Assembly: GCF_900198405.1 (NCBI RefSeq)
Contig: NZ_FZMR01000002.1
Span: 62,001 to 126,000, forward strand
DNA from: Helicobacter cetorum
Lineage (GTDB): Bacteria > Campylobacterota > Campylobacteria > Campylobacterales > Helicobacteraceae
Reading direction: 5' to 3'
DNA length: 64,000 nt
Made by a program: the position numbers and the translations under genes. The notes under the pieces were generated by a model. It was not told where the DNA came from and ran no database searches. It saw only the letters and a list, made by a program, of their open reading frames with translations. Numbering within the stretch: the first letter of the stretch is position 1; each line of letters starts with the position of its first letter. This document shows positions 28,792-37,192 of this stretch, one piece after another.

Positions 28792-29535
28792 ATGCAATTT
28801 ACAGGAAAAAATGTTCTCATTACCGGAGCCTCCAAAGGCATTGGTGCAGAAATCGCAAGAACACTCGCATCTATGGGTTTAAAGGTATGGATAAATTATC
28901 GCAGTAACGCTGAAGTAGCAGATGCTTTAAAAGCTGAGATTGAGGCTCAAGGTCATCAAGCGGCAGTAATTAAATTTGATGCGACTTCTGAGGCTGATTT
29001 TACTGAGGCGATACGCACTATTGTTGAAAGCGATGGCTCATTGTCTTACTTAGTAAATAATGCTGGCATTGTGCGAGATAAACTAGCCATTAAAATGAAA
29101 ACAGAAGATTTTCATCATGTAATTGAAAATAATTTGACTTCAGCCTTTATTGGTTGCAGAGAGGCTTTAAAAGCGATGAGTAAAAGTCGCTTTGGAAGTG
29201 TGGTCAATATCGCCTCTATCATTGGTGAAAGAGGTAATATGGGGCAGACAAACTACTCTGCAAGCAAAGGTGGTATGATTGCTATGAGTAAATCTTTTGC
29301 CTATGAGGGAGCTTTGAGGAACATTCGTTTTAATTGTGTAACCCCCGGCTTTATAGAAACAGATATGAACGCTAATTTGAAAGATGACTTAAAAGCGGAT
29401 TATGTTAAAAATATCCCTTTAAACAGATTAGGTTCTGCTAAAGAAGTGGCAGGAGCGGTAGCATTTCTTTTGAGCGATCATTCTAGTTATATTACCGGAG
29501 AGACACTTAAGGTTAATGGCGGACTTTATATGTAG
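28792..29535 (+). CDS. fabG: 3-oxoacyl-[ACP] reductase
   Basis: NADPH-dependent reductase of the fatty-acid elongation cycle. The 247 residues have the Rossmann motif ITGASKGIGAEIAR, NNAG, catalytic Ser in NIASIIGERG and Tyr/Lys in YSASKGG, ending ITGETLKVNGGLYM. It precedes the small membrane ORF and acpP, making a fab cluster in the H. pylori order. Confidence 0.95.
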   Translation: MQFTGKNVLITGASKGIGAEIARTLASMGLKVWINYRSNAEVADALKAEIEAQGHQAAVIKFDATSEADFTEAIRTIVESDGSLSYLVNNAGIVRDKLAIKMKTEDFHHVIENNLTSAFIGCREALKAMSKSRFGSVVNIASIIGERGNMGQTNYSASKGGMIAMSKSFAYEGALRNIRFNCVTPGFIETDMNANLKDDLKADYVKNIPLNRLGSAKEVAGAVAFLLSDHSSYITGETLKVNGGLYM

Positions 29536-29585
29536 TCCTAGTGGGACGACTTTTAATGGTAATATTTGGCAAGTAACAAAAACCA

Positions 29586-29594
29586 TGCTATCAT
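29586..29594 (+). promoter_or_regulatory. Extended -10 in the fabG-acpP gap
   Basis: TGCTATCAT, about 46 bases before the small ORF at 29641. It would give acpP a transcript independent of fabG. Confidence 0.45.
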
Positions 29595-29640
29595 TATGTC
29601 GTTTTATTGTTATTCCGAAATACAAAGAGGTTATCGTCAA

Positions 29641-29721
29641 ATGGGGATTATTTACCTAATACTTTTTCTCATCGTGATTTATTTGTTATATAGGATTTTA
29701 GATGTTTTAGAGCATAAATAA
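29641..29721 (+). CDS. 26-residue membrane microprotein (HP0560 position)
   Basis: ATG GGG ATT ... encodes MGIIYLILFLIVIYLLYRIL followed by DVLEHK and a TAA: one hydrophobic helix (residues 2-20) and a short charged tail. An AAAGAGG ribosome site lies nine bases upstream and an extended -10 further up, so expression is plausible. It falls in the 271-base gap between fabG and acpP. Function unknown; it could bind a membrane enzyme. Confidence 0.5.
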   Translation: MGIIYLILFLIVIYLLYRILDVLEHK

Positions 29722-29806
29722 GTGCTTTAAAGATGTCTAATTGCGTAGTTTTTTGCTTAAAGCAGATTTGATATTAAAGAATACTTTTAATTAAGGAGTT
29801 TTAAAA

Positions 29807-30043
29807 ATGGCATTATTTGAAGAAATTCAAGCAGTGATTACTGAGCAGTTGAATGTAGATGTAGCACAAGTTACTGAAGAGGCAGAATTTGTAAAAGATT
29901 TAGGAGCTGACTCTTTAGATGTTGTAGAGTTGATTATGGCACTAGAAGAAAAGTTTGGCATTGAGATTCCTGATGAGGAAGCAGAAAAAATTGTTAATGT
30001 AGGCGATGTTGTCAAATTTATTGAAGATAAGAAATTAGCCTAA
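29807..30043 (+). CDS. acpP: Acyl carrier protein
   Basis: Carries growing acyl chains on 4'-phosphopantetheine. The 78 acidic residues contain the attachment Ser in [16 protein letters not shown]. The ATG follows AAGGAG. A strong terminator directly follows the gene. Confidence 0.97.
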   Translation: MALFEEIQAVITEQLNVDVAQVTEEAEFVKDLGADSLDVVELIMALEEKFGIEIPDEEAEKIVNVGDVVKFIEDKKLA

Positions 30044-30052
30044 TTGTCTATT

Positions 30053-30084
30053 AGCTTGAGGGTTTAGCCCCTCAAGCTTTGATT
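30053..30084 (+). terminator. Strong intrinsic terminator of acpP
   Basis: AGCTTGAGGG (30053-30062) and CCCTCAAGCT (30069-30078) form a perfect 10-bp stem with a six-base loop, followed by TTGATTTT. fabF therefore needs its own promoter in the next 50 bases or read-through. Confidence 0.8.
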
Positions 30085-30136
30085 TTAAAAAGCTTAATTG
30101 AATTTAAATATAAAGTTTTGAAGTGAGGAGCTATTT

Positions 30137-31375
30137 GTGCGTCGGATTGTAGTAACTGGTATGGGAATGATCAATTCGCTAGGATTAAATAAAGAAGATT
30201 CGTTTTTGGCTATCGCTAAGGGTGAATGCGGTATCAAAACTATAGAAAGTTTTGATGCTAGTGCTTTTCCTGTGCGTATTGCTGGAGAAATTACTAATTT
30301 TGACCCTACAGAGGTGATGAATCCTAGAGATGTAAAAAAGGCAGGGCGTTTTATACAACTAGCCTTAAAAGCTACAAGAGAGGCCATGAAAGATAGTGGG
30401 ATTTTAGACGCTCAAAATAGATGCCCCGAAGAATTAGCTAATCGCATGGGTGTAAGCTCTGGTTCTGGCATTGGTGGATTAGGAAATATTGAGGCTAACT
30501 CTATTTATTGCTTTGAAAAAGGGCCTAGAAAAGTCAATCCTTTCTTCATTACTTCAGCATTAGTCAATATGATTGGTGGCTTTACCTCTATTGAATTTGG
30601 CATTAAAGGACCTAATCTTTCTAGTGTAACTGCTTGTGCAGCAGGAACTCATGCGATTATTGAGGCAGTGAAAACGATTTTGCTTGGCGGAGCGGATAGA
30701 ATGCTTGTAGTAGGAGCAGAATCTACGATTTGTCCTGTGGGTATTGGTGGATTTGCTAGTATTAGAGCGCTTTCTACAAGGAATGAAGAGCCTACAAAAG
30801 CCTCAAGACCCTTTGATAAAGAGCGCAATGGCTTTGTTATGGGAGAGGGTTCTGGGGCTTTAGTGCTTGAAGAATATGAGAGTGCTAAAAAGAGGGGGGC
30901 AAAGATTTATGCTGAATTTGCTGGATATGGCGAAAGTGGCGATGCGAATCATATTACTGCCCCAGCACCTGATGGCGAGGGAGCTTATAGAGCTATGAAA
31001 ATGGCTTTAGAAATGGCTCAAGTAGAAGTTGGTTACATCAATGCACATGGAACTAGCACTCATTACAACGATTTGTATGAGACTATTGCTATGCGTAATG
31101 TCTTTGGTGGCAAGGACAATGTGCCTCCGGTAAGCTCTACAAAAGGGCAGATTGGGCATTGTCTAGGTGCAGCAGGTGCTATAGAGGCGGTCATTTCTAT
31201 CATGGCTATGAATAAAGGAATCTTACCTCCAACCATCAATCAAGAGACGCCTGACCCAGAATGCGATTTAGACTATATTCCTAATGTAGCTAGAGAAAAG
31301 CAAGTCAATGCTGTTATGAGTAATTCATTTGGTTTTGGTGGCACTAATGGTGTTGTAATCTTTAAAAAAGCTTAA
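30137..31375 (+). CDS. fabF: 3-oxoacyl-[ACP] synthase II
   Basis: Condensing enzyme of fatty-acid elongation. The 412 residues show the active Cys in SSVTACAAGTHA and the two His in NAHGTSTHYND and KGQIGHCLGAAG. The start is GTG at 30137 behind GTGAGGAG. It is followed by accA after 29 bases, consistent with co-transcription. Confidence 0.96.
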   Translation: MRRIVVTGMGMINSLGLNKEDSFLAIAKGECGIKTIESFDASAFPVRIAGEITNFDPTEVMNPRDVKKAGRFIQLALKATREAMKDSGILDAQNRCPEELANRMGVSSGSGIGGLGNIEANSIYCFEKGPRKVNPFFITSALVNMIGGFTSIEFGIKGPNLSSVTACAAGTHAIIEAVKTILLGGADRMLVVGAESTICPVGIGGFASIRALSTRNEEPTKASRPFDKERNGFVMGEGSGALVLEEYESAKKRGAKIYAEFAGYGESGDANHITAPAPDGEGAYRAMKMALEMAQVEVGYINAHGTSTHYNDLYETIAMRNVFGGKDNVPPVSSTKGQIGHCLGAAGAIEAVISIMAMNKGILPPTINQETPDPECDLDYIPNVAREKQVNAVMSNSFGFGGTNGVVIFKKA

Positions 31376-31404
31376 TGCCAAACACTTAAGATTAGGACTT
31401 TTAC

Positions 31405-32349
31405 ATGGCGACTTATTTAGACTTTGAAAATCATATTAAAGAGATTCAAAACGAGATTGAATTAGCTCTCATTAGAGGTGATGAAGATGCTAAGGAAATC
31501 TTAGAATCAAGGCTAGATAAAGAAGTAAAAACCATTTATTCTAATCTTACCGACTTTCAAAAACTCCAATTAGCAAGACACCCCGATAGACCTTATGCTA
31601 TGGATTATATTGACTTGATTTTGAAAGATAAATATGAGATTTTTGGCGATAGACATTATGCAGACGATAAAGCTATTGTGTGCTTTATTGGCAAGATTGA
31701 TAATATTCCGGCAGTGGTTATTGGCGAAGAAAAGGGGCGAGGCACTAAAAACAAACTTTCAAGGAATTTTGGTATGCCAAACCCTGAAGGTTATCGCAAA
31801 GCCTTAAGAGTTGCAAAGTTTGCTGAGAAATTTAATTTGCCTATCCTTATGCTAGTGGATACTGCTGGTGCGTATCCCGGACTTGGTGCAGAAGAAAGAG
31901 GGCAGAGTGAGGCCATCGCAAAAAACTTGCAAGAATTTTCCACCCTAAAAGTCCCTACAATTTCAGTGATTATTGGCGAGGGTGGTAGTGGCGGTGCGTT
32001 AGCGATTGCAGTAGCTGACAAACTAGCCATGATGCAATATTCAATTTTTAGCGTGATTTCTCCAGAGGGTTGTGCAGCCATTTTATGGAATGACCCAAGC
32101 AAAACTGAAGTAGCTATAAAAGCGATGAAAATCACTCCAACAGACTTAAAAGAGGCGGGGCTTATTGATGATATTATCTTAGAGCCAAGCAAGGGGGCAC
32201 ACAGAGACAAACTCCTAGCAGCTAATACCATTAAAGAATACTTTTTAGACAGCTTGCAAACCATTCAACAAGACCCTCATTTCCTTGATAAACGCTATCA
32301 AAAGCTCATGTCTTTTGGCTCTTTCTTAGAGCAAAATCAAACCGCTTAA
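31405..32349 (+). CDS. accA: Acetyl-CoA carboxylase carboxyltransferase, alpha subunit
   Basis: Transfers CO2 from biotin to acetyl-CoA, making malonyl-CoA. The 314 residues contain [38 protein letters not shown] and [17 protein letters not shown], all typical. Last conserved gene before the accessory region; the following 853 bases contain no protein gene. Confidence 0.95.
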   Translation: MATYLDFENHIKEIQNEIELALIRGDEDAKEILESRLDKEVKTIYSNLTDFQKLQLARHPDRPYAMDYIDLILKDKYEIFGDRHYADDKAIVCFIGKIDNIPAVVIGEEKGRGTKNKLSRNFGMPNPEGYRKALRVAKFAEKFNLPILMLVDTAGAYPGLGAEERGQSEAIAKNLQEFSTLKVPTISVIIGEGGSGGALAIAVADKLAMMQYSIFSVISPEGCAAILWNDPSKTEVAIKAMKITPTDLKEAGLIDDIILEPSKGAHRDKLLAANTIKEYFLDSLQTIQQDPHFLDKRYQKLMSFGSFLEQNQTA

Positions 32350-33202
32350 AAATATTTAAATCTCAAATTTCTAAGAAGCTTTTTTAAAAAATCAAGTTCG
32401 TTTTAAATTATCATCATAAGTATTCTATAGCTGAATAATAAATTCTATCAATGTTTGCAATAATCCATGAGATTAAAAAATCTCTGTTCTAGTTATGTAT
32501 GGATAACTAAAAAATAAAAAAATGCTTTTAGCGTTTTTAAAATAAACAATACAAATAGCTTGACTAAGTCTAAGCAGTAACTATTTAGGCGTTATTAGGT
32601 GGTTTGGGGAGTTAAAAAAGACTAGATGTCTTTAAAACCAAAGGGGGATAAAATGGGTATTATCAGTGAGTATTTTTAAAAGTGCTAAATGCACTTTTTA
32701 AAAATAATGAATGATGTGATAGCATTTATTAGCATTCATATCTCCTTAAAAAATAAAAGAATTTAAGTTGATAAAATTATCTAAAAAATGAAATTTAAAG
32801 AGAAAATAAAAGGCGTTTTTATAGCGTTTTTAGTTGAATACAACTAGAAAAAATGAGATTGATTTTTATAAAACAAATATTTTTTAAAATCAACACTCAA
32901 TGAAAAACAAAGACTAAAAAATAATGTCTTTTCTAATGCAAAAAACTTTATATTTAAATAAATTTATTAAAATTTTATTTAACAAAACATAAGACTAAGC
33001 AGTTTTTACATAGCAGATAGCAGTCTAGTATTTAAAAGTTTAAGAAAGCATAACGCCAATTCTGCATCTTAGAATATATTAAAAGATTTATTCTAAGCAA
33101 TTAAAATCTATTTAAATACAGATAAAATCAAATAAGAAAACAAGCTCAAAAACTCTCTTCAGTCTCAATGTTGATAACCTATATTGTAATAAGGGGTTCT
33201 TA
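32350..33202. other. Long AT-rich intergenic region
   Basis: About 850 bases without a convincing protein gene, in strong contrast to the tight packing before it. It contains a hairpin-SD-terminator element (separate entry, 32571-32704), a weak IR (AAAGAC...GTCTTT near 32915) and tandem GCGTTTTTA-like words near 32812. A TATATTGTAAT near 33181 may serve the SulP gene. The rest shows nothing I can name. Confidence 0.6.
32571..32704 (+). ncRNA. Candidate small transcript with hairpin, SD and 8-codon ORF (copy A)
   Basis: From TAAGCA (32571) the element has the hairpin AAAGAC-TAGAT-GTCTTT (32617-32633), then AAAGGGGG and ATG (32653) opening MGIISEYF and stop, then a terminator-like stem AAAAGTGC/GCACTTTT (32678-32685, 32691-32698) with T/A-rich flanks. 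A diverged copy with the same loop exists at 41801-41886. It looks like a transcribed leader for a tiny or degraded peptide. Type I toxin loci of Helicobacter (AapA/IsoA) have a comparable build, but no AapA-like peptide is readable. Confidence 0.35.
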
Positions 33203-34360
33203 ATGATAAAAAAAATCAAAAATGAATGGCTTTCAAATATCCATAAAGATTTGTTATCTAGCTTTGTGGTAGGACTCTCTATGATACCAGAAACAGCAGG
33301 ATTTGCTATTATGGTGGGCTTAAGCCCTAGCATTGCTTTTTTTACTACCTTTTATATGGCGCTTATATTAGCTCTCTTTGGTGCGAGAAAGGCTATGATT
33401 AGTGCTGCGGCTGGCTCAGTAGCTTTGGTGTTAGTTGGTGTTTGCAAAAATTATGGGCTAGAGTATGTTGGTATTGCTACCATTATGGCAGGCGTGATAC
33501 AAATCTTTTTTGGGATTTTTAAAATTGGCAAACTTTTAAAATACATTCCCCAATCAGTCATGTTTGGGTTTGTGAACGCTCTAGGACTTTTGCTTTTAAA
33601 AGAGCAGTTCAAATTTTTTGAAAATCAGTCTTATGCAATGTATCTGTTGGTTCTTATAGGCATTCTTATCATTTATCTGTTCCCTTTAATCACTAAAAAA
33701 ATCCCCTCAAATCTCGTGTGTATTATAGCTGTTAGTGCTATAGCTCTCATCTTTGATTTTCAAGTTCCTAATCTAGGCACTATTGAACAAGGTAAAATGG
33801 AATTTCAGTTCATGGTATTGCCCCCACTAGACATAAAGATCTTTATAGAATTACTTCCCTATGCCCTATCCTTAGCGCTTGTAGGAACGATAGAAAGCTT
33901 ACTCACCGCAAAAACCTTAGATGATATTATTGGAGATAATAGCGATAAAAATAGAGAGGCCAAAGCACAAGGATTAGGAAACATTACTTCGGGGATTTTG
34001 GGTGGAATGACCGGATGCGCATTAGTGGGACAATCTATTATCAACGCTAAATCAGGAGCTACCACAAGGCTTTCTACATTTTTTGCAGGCTTTTCTCTAT
34101 TGGTTTTGGTGCTTGTCTTTAATGAATATGTTACCAAAATTCCTATTGCAGCGGTGGTTGCTGTAATGATTATGATTTCTATCACAACCTTTAACATTCA
34201 GTCCATTACTAACATTAGGAATATAAAAGTCCAAGACACTATCAACATGCTTATTGTTGTAGCGGTTGTATTAGCTACGGATAATTTGGCTATAGGTGTG
34301 GGCGTGGGTGTTACAACCAATCTATTGCTTAATAAAGCTTTATTTAAGCCCAAATATTAA
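33203..34360 (+). CDS. SulP family anion transporter lacking the STAS domain
   Basis: A 385-residue polytopic protein with about 11-12 membrane helices and the SulP pattern: FVVGLSMIPETAGFAIMVGLSP (TM1 region), KYIPQSVMFGFVNALGLLL, GTIESLLTAKTLDDI and GNITSGILGGMTGCALVGQS. SulP proteins carry sulfate, bicarbonate or dicarboxylates; this sequence does not decide which. Typical members are over 500 residues with a C-terminal STAS domain; here the protein ends right after the last helix. Ribosome site AAGGGG. Single gene flanked by large gaps. Confidence 0.8.
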   Translation: MIKKIKNEWLSNIHKDLLSSFVVGLSMIPETAGFAIMVGLSPSIAFFTTFYMALILALFGARKAMISAAAGSVALVLVGVCKNYGLEYVGIATIMAGVIQIFFGIFKIGKLLKYIPQSVMFGFVNALGLLLLKEQFKFFENQSYAMYLLVLIGILIIYLFPLITKKIPSNLVCIIAVSAIALIFDFQVPNLGTIEQGKMEFQFMVLPPLDIKIFIELLPYALSLALVGTIESLLTAKTLDDIIGDNSDKNREAKAQGLGNITSGILGGMTGCALVGQSIINAKSGATTRLSTFFAGFSLLVLVLVFNEYVTKIPIAAVVAVMIMISITTFNIQSITNIRNIKVQDTINMLIVVAVVLATDNLAIGVGVGVTTNLLLNKALFKPKY

Positions 34361-34368
34361 AAAAGGGT

Positions 34369-34563
34369 TTAAATAAAAATCATCAAAAGATTTTTTAAAG
34401 CCAAGACTTTGTTTAAAATCTTAAGAAAAGTCTTTAAGGCTTGATAAAAAATTTTTAACATTAAGATTGCCTTAATATTATCTTCAGCATCGATTGTTTT
34501 TGACCCAAACTTTAATTCTGCATCTTCAGCCAATATTTCTTCAATACAATCTATAACTTTCTA
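34369..34563 (-). pseudogene. Start-less coding remnant 1
   Basis: On minus the frame is open for about 65 codons and reads protein-like (EEILAEDAELKFGSKTIDAE ... LKIFYQALKTFLKILNKVLA) but has no start codon at its head and a TAG just upstream. No family recognised. It lies in the 574-base gap between the SulP gene and the nuclease gene and suggests decay of an older gene. Confidence 0.3.
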
Positions 34564-34631
34564 ACTCTCACTTTCATAACCCTTTTACATATAAAACCAC
34601 GCCATAGCACCACAAAAAGAAGGCTTTACTT

Positions 34632-34784
34632 TTAAGCTTGTCGTAAATCTTTAAGACTATAGCCCAAAGGGCTTAGGGCATTTTTAAGTGCTATAAGATA
34701 GGTTTCCTTTACGCCATGCTTATGAGTGGCTATCATTTTTAAATCCGCTATGGCAATATTAGTCCCCCCTTGAGTTAAAAACAT
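34632..34784 (-). pseudogene. Short protein-like frame, possible remnant 2
   Basis: A 50-residue frame (MFLTQGGTNIAIADLKMIAT ... GYSLKDLRQA) with good amino-acid composition and helical pattern. In-frame TGA lies five codons upstream, and an overlapping frame (ATG AAC GCT ATT) suggests a frameshift at the head. It may be a small gene, but in this gap a decayed C-terminal piece is likelier. A plus-oriented hairpin with T-run (34865-34893) follows beyond it. Confidence 0.35.
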
Positions 34785-34864
34785 CTCTTTTAATAGCGTT
34801 CATACAAGAAAAACTTCGTTTTTATCGCACACCACTCTTTTATCTATAATTTTTTTGCATATCT

Positions 34865-34893
34865 TGTGGGATTTTAACCCCACAATCTTTTTA
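34865..34893 (+). terminator. Hairpin with T-run in the accessory gap
   Basis: TTGTGGG (34865-34871) and CCCACAA (34880-34886) pair around eight bases and are followed by TCTTTTT. The orientation suits a plus-strand transcript, yet no plus gene is close, so it may stop read-through from the SulP gene. Confidence 0.4.
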
Positions 34894-34934
34894 ATATAAA
34901 TGCTCCATTGAATATGACATCAAAATTCCTTTGA

Positions 34935-36218
34935 TTATGAGATGTATTTATCCATGTTAGCGTTTAGCATCTCTACTAATTCTTTATGCTTGTTGAAGTA
35001 GTCTAAAATAGCTTGACTAAAATTTTCTACACTCCAAGTTCCATTAAAGATATTGTCTGCAAAGTTTTTACTACCACCAAGCTTTTCAGACAGATACCAC
35101 CAATCTAGCCCCCATTCTCCAGGTTTTTTAAAATTGACAAGATTAAAATCTTTTTTTATTTGCTCGTTTTTACCTTTGAGTGCTTTGTGCCCTGTAATTC
35201 CAAAATACACATTCAAATTTTCTGTTTCAAGAAAAAATTGCATTTTTTCATTATTTTGCTTAATCTCCAAACAACCTACATATCTTTTATTAAAATCTTG
35301 TGCCGTGCAACTACTGCTCACAACCCACTTTGCTCTATCATCAGCGCTCATTTTTTGCTCTACTTGTTCTTTAACTTGTGCTAGAAAAGTAACGACTTTT
35401 GTGGCTTTTTCCATATGTATTGTTGCTTCTCTCTCTTTTTTTATCACATCAAAATGTTTGCTTATTTCTTCTGCTACTTCGTAATCATTCTCAATTAACT
35501 CTCTTAAGTCTTTATTCACTTGTTGCTCCTTATGATAAATTTTGTCTAATAATTTGTCGTATTGTTTGAAAATCACGCTCAAATCATGCAAATTCGCCAC
35601 TTCTTTTAAGCATTCTTGTATCCATTCTTTTATCTCTACCTTATAGCAAAGGTTTTTAAAAAATATGCCTTGCTCTACATTTTCTAATTTAAGAATGTTT
35701 TCATCACTACCCGTATAAAATAGCTTTGTATTGCTCTCATCTAACTTGAAATCGCCTAAGCTGTTTTGACTAGGTAAGCGCTTTTCTCTAGTCAAATACA
35801 AAACACAAATATCTTGTGTATCTTTAACTTGATATTTTTCAACTACTTGCTGAATATAACGAAAAATTTGCTTTGGTTTATCTTCAGCATCATGGATTTT
35901 ATTCTCTAAAATGATATGCTTAATACCATCGCCTAAATAAATATCTATAAAATCATGTTCTCTATCTGCTTTCGCATTCATGCTATTAAAACCAAAACTC
36001 TCTAGATGACACGCCTTTAAAAACGCCTTTAAAAACAAGTCTTTTTGGTAGTGTACTCCCATAGGGTCTAAGAATGAATGCAAAAAGCTAGAATGCCTTT
36101 TTTCATCACACATCAGCACACTAAACACATTGTAATCATGCAAGCCCCTAGCTCTTTTTATCTCAAGCTCTTTTAAAGCGAGTTTTGCTCTTCTAAAAAA
36201 AGTTTTATAATCGCTCAT
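34935..36218 (-). CDS. PD-(D/E)XK nuclease superfamily protein (PDDEXK_4-like)
   Basis: A 427-residue protein. The N-terminal domain (about 1-150) has the hallmarks of the family: HSSFLHSFLDPMGVH, DFIDIYL (Asp) and IILENKIHDAED (E-x-K core), then a RYIQQVVEKYQ helix. A coiled region (about 215-265) links to a C-terminal domain (about 270-427) ending VENFSQAILDYFNKHKELVE, which resembles the repeat unit of the protein at 37719-39410. Such nucleases occur in defence and repair contexts. The ATG follows GGGAG and overlaps an 11-codon leader ORF (ATGA). A duplicated (GA)9 leader precedes it. Confidence 0.75.
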   Translation of the reverse strand: MSDYKTFFRRAKLALKELEIKRARGLHDYNVFSVLMCDEKRHSSFLHSFLDPMGVHYQKDLFLKAFLKACHLESFGFNSMNAKADREHDFIDIYLGDGIKHIILENKIHDAEDKPKQIFRYIQQVVEKYQVKDTQDICVLYLTREKRLPSQNSLGDFKLDESNTKLFYTGSDENILKLENVEQGIFFKNLCYKVEIKEWIQECLKEVANLHDLSVIFKQYDKLLDKIYHKEQQVNKDLRELIENDYEVAEEISKHFDVIKKEREATIHMEKATKVVTFLAQVKEQVEQKMSADDRAKWVVSSSCTAQDFNKRYVGCLEIKQNNEKMQFFLETENLNVYFGITGHKALKGKNEQIKKDFNLVNFKKPGEWGLDWWYLSEKLGGSKNFADNIFNGTWSVENFSQAILDYFNKHKELVEMLNANMDKYIS

Positions 36219-36250
36219 TTTCTACTCCCTAAAAAGCGAGTTAAGACCAT
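36215..36250 (-). CDS. 11-codon upstream ORF coupled to the nuclease gene
   Basis: ATG at 36250 encodes MVLTRFLGSRK and stops at TGA that overlaps the nuclease ATG (ATGA). It has the better ribosome site of the two (AAGGAG, six bases upstream), located exactly where the paralogous leader at 40 kb has the start of its main gene. It may couple or throttle nuclease translation. Confidence 0.45.
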   Translation of the reverse strand: MVLTRFLGSRK

Positions 36251-36260
36251 TAGTTTCTCC

Positions 36261-36440
36261 TTTTTTAACTTTATTAACCCCACAAACGCTTAGAAAACGC
36301 CTCAAATATGGGGTTGAAAAAATTAAATTGTGATTTTTAAAAACTGAAAGACTAGATAAAAGAATAATAAAAAATCTTAAGCTTACAAGAGAGAGAGAGA
36401 GAGAGAAGACAAAATTTTAAGAATGATTGTCATTGTTATA
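36261..36440 (-). repeat. Duplicated leader element, copy 1
   Basis: Two blocks are shared with copy 2 (40190-40380): 36261-36328 (68 bases, identical) and 36382-36440 (59 bases, one mismatch), separated by a diverged middle. Block one forms AACCCCA (36276-36282)/TGGGGTT (36309-36315), a 7-bp stem. Block two contains (GA)9 at 36389-36406, read (TC)9 on the transcribed minus strand, and an AATGACAATCATT inverted repeat. A minus-strand -10 (TATAAT, 36467-36462) lies just upstream, so the element is probably the 5' leader of the nuclease message. Confidence 0.8.
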
Positions 36441-36625
36441 CACTCCATAAACTTTAAAAGCATTATAATTAAAAATCTTTAATGCGCAATAAATAGCGTG
36501 TTATTCCACATTCAAAAGATTTTAAAAAATGCCTTTAAAAATATTTGGTCTCATTTTTTTGAGACTTTTATTTCAAACTTGTTTTAAGCAAAAACTTTAC
36601 TTCATTAAAAATCGCTTATAACCAC
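36441..36625. other. Intergenic gap between leader copy 1 and the 188-residue gene
   Basis: Holds a minus-strand -10 TATAAT (36467-36462) for the nuclease unit, a GTCTCA/TGAGAC hairpin (36548-36565) and otherwise AT-rich sequence without a gene. Confidence 0.5.
36548..36570. terminator. Hairpin downstream of the 188-residue protein gene
   Basis: GTCTCA (36548-36553) and TGAGAC (36560-36565) pair around TTTTTT and are followed on plus by TTTTATTT. On minus it is followed by an A/T-rich run; it may end the minus operon weakly. Confidence 0.35.
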
Positions 36626-37192
36626 TCATTTTGAAAACCTCATCTCATTAGACAAATAATCTAAGCAATCAGCTATTTTATCTAGCAATTCATTTGTTCT
36701 TTGTCTTTCGTTATTAGCGTTTTTAAGCTCTAAATTAATATTTCTAAGCAAGTCATTCGTTTTTCTTTTTTCATCAGCAATCTCATAAACTTGCTCACCA
36801 ATATAACGCAACCTATCATAATGCCAATCACCCCCCCACCCTGCTCCTCCATTAGCATACAACACCATTTCTTCTAAAGATTGTATCCTTTCGCACAACT
36901 CTGTTTGAAAATCCCTAGTAATCTTACGCCAGCCAAAAATATTAGGCTTAGAAACCATGCCTTCTTTTTCTAACATCTCTAAGACAAGTTTACAATCTTT
37001 TAAATCAAAATTGATGATGTGCTTAAAATACGCCTTAGTAAATGTTGATTTTTCCTTTTGCCCTTTTTCAAGCATTCTCAAAAATTGTTCTAGCGATTCA
37101 TCATTAATATCTTGCTTTTTTTTCCATAGATTTTCGTTGAATAAATCTCTAAGTTCTTTTAAAACCTCTTGACTAAATTTTTCTTTATTCAT
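36626..37192 (-). CDS. Island protein of unknown function, wHTH-like and coiled coil (188 residues)
   Basis: The frame opens at 37207, but ATG at 37192 has AAAGGA at proper distance, so MNKEKFSQEV is the start. The N-terminal half (about 1-95) is helical and reads like a winged-helix module (FDLKDCKLVLEMLEKEGMVS, then FGWRKITRDF). A Gly/Trp-rich link (YANGGAGWGGDWHYDRLRYI) leads to a coiled coil (about 135-180). No family recognised. The first eight bases overlap the end of the upstream gene (ATGAATAA), so both are co-translated. Confidence 0.6.
   Translation of the reverse strand: MNKEKFSQEVLKELRDLFNENLWKKKQDINDESLEQFLRMLEKGQKEKSTFTKAYFKHIINFDLKDCKLVLEMLEKEGMVSKPNIFGWRKITRDFQTELCERIQSLEEMVLYANGGAGWGGDWHYDRLRYIGEQVYEIADEKRKTNDLLRNINLELKNANNERQRTNELLDKIADCLDYLSNEMRFSK

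Noticed and set aside
31791-32264. 157-codon frame on minus inside accA
   Set aside because: It is antisense to the conserved carboxyltransferase sequence and lacks a promoter or ribosome site.
36389-36406. CRISPR array
   Set aside because: The GA runs and leader copies are not spaced repeats; no repeat-spacer pattern or cas gene is present anywhere in the window.
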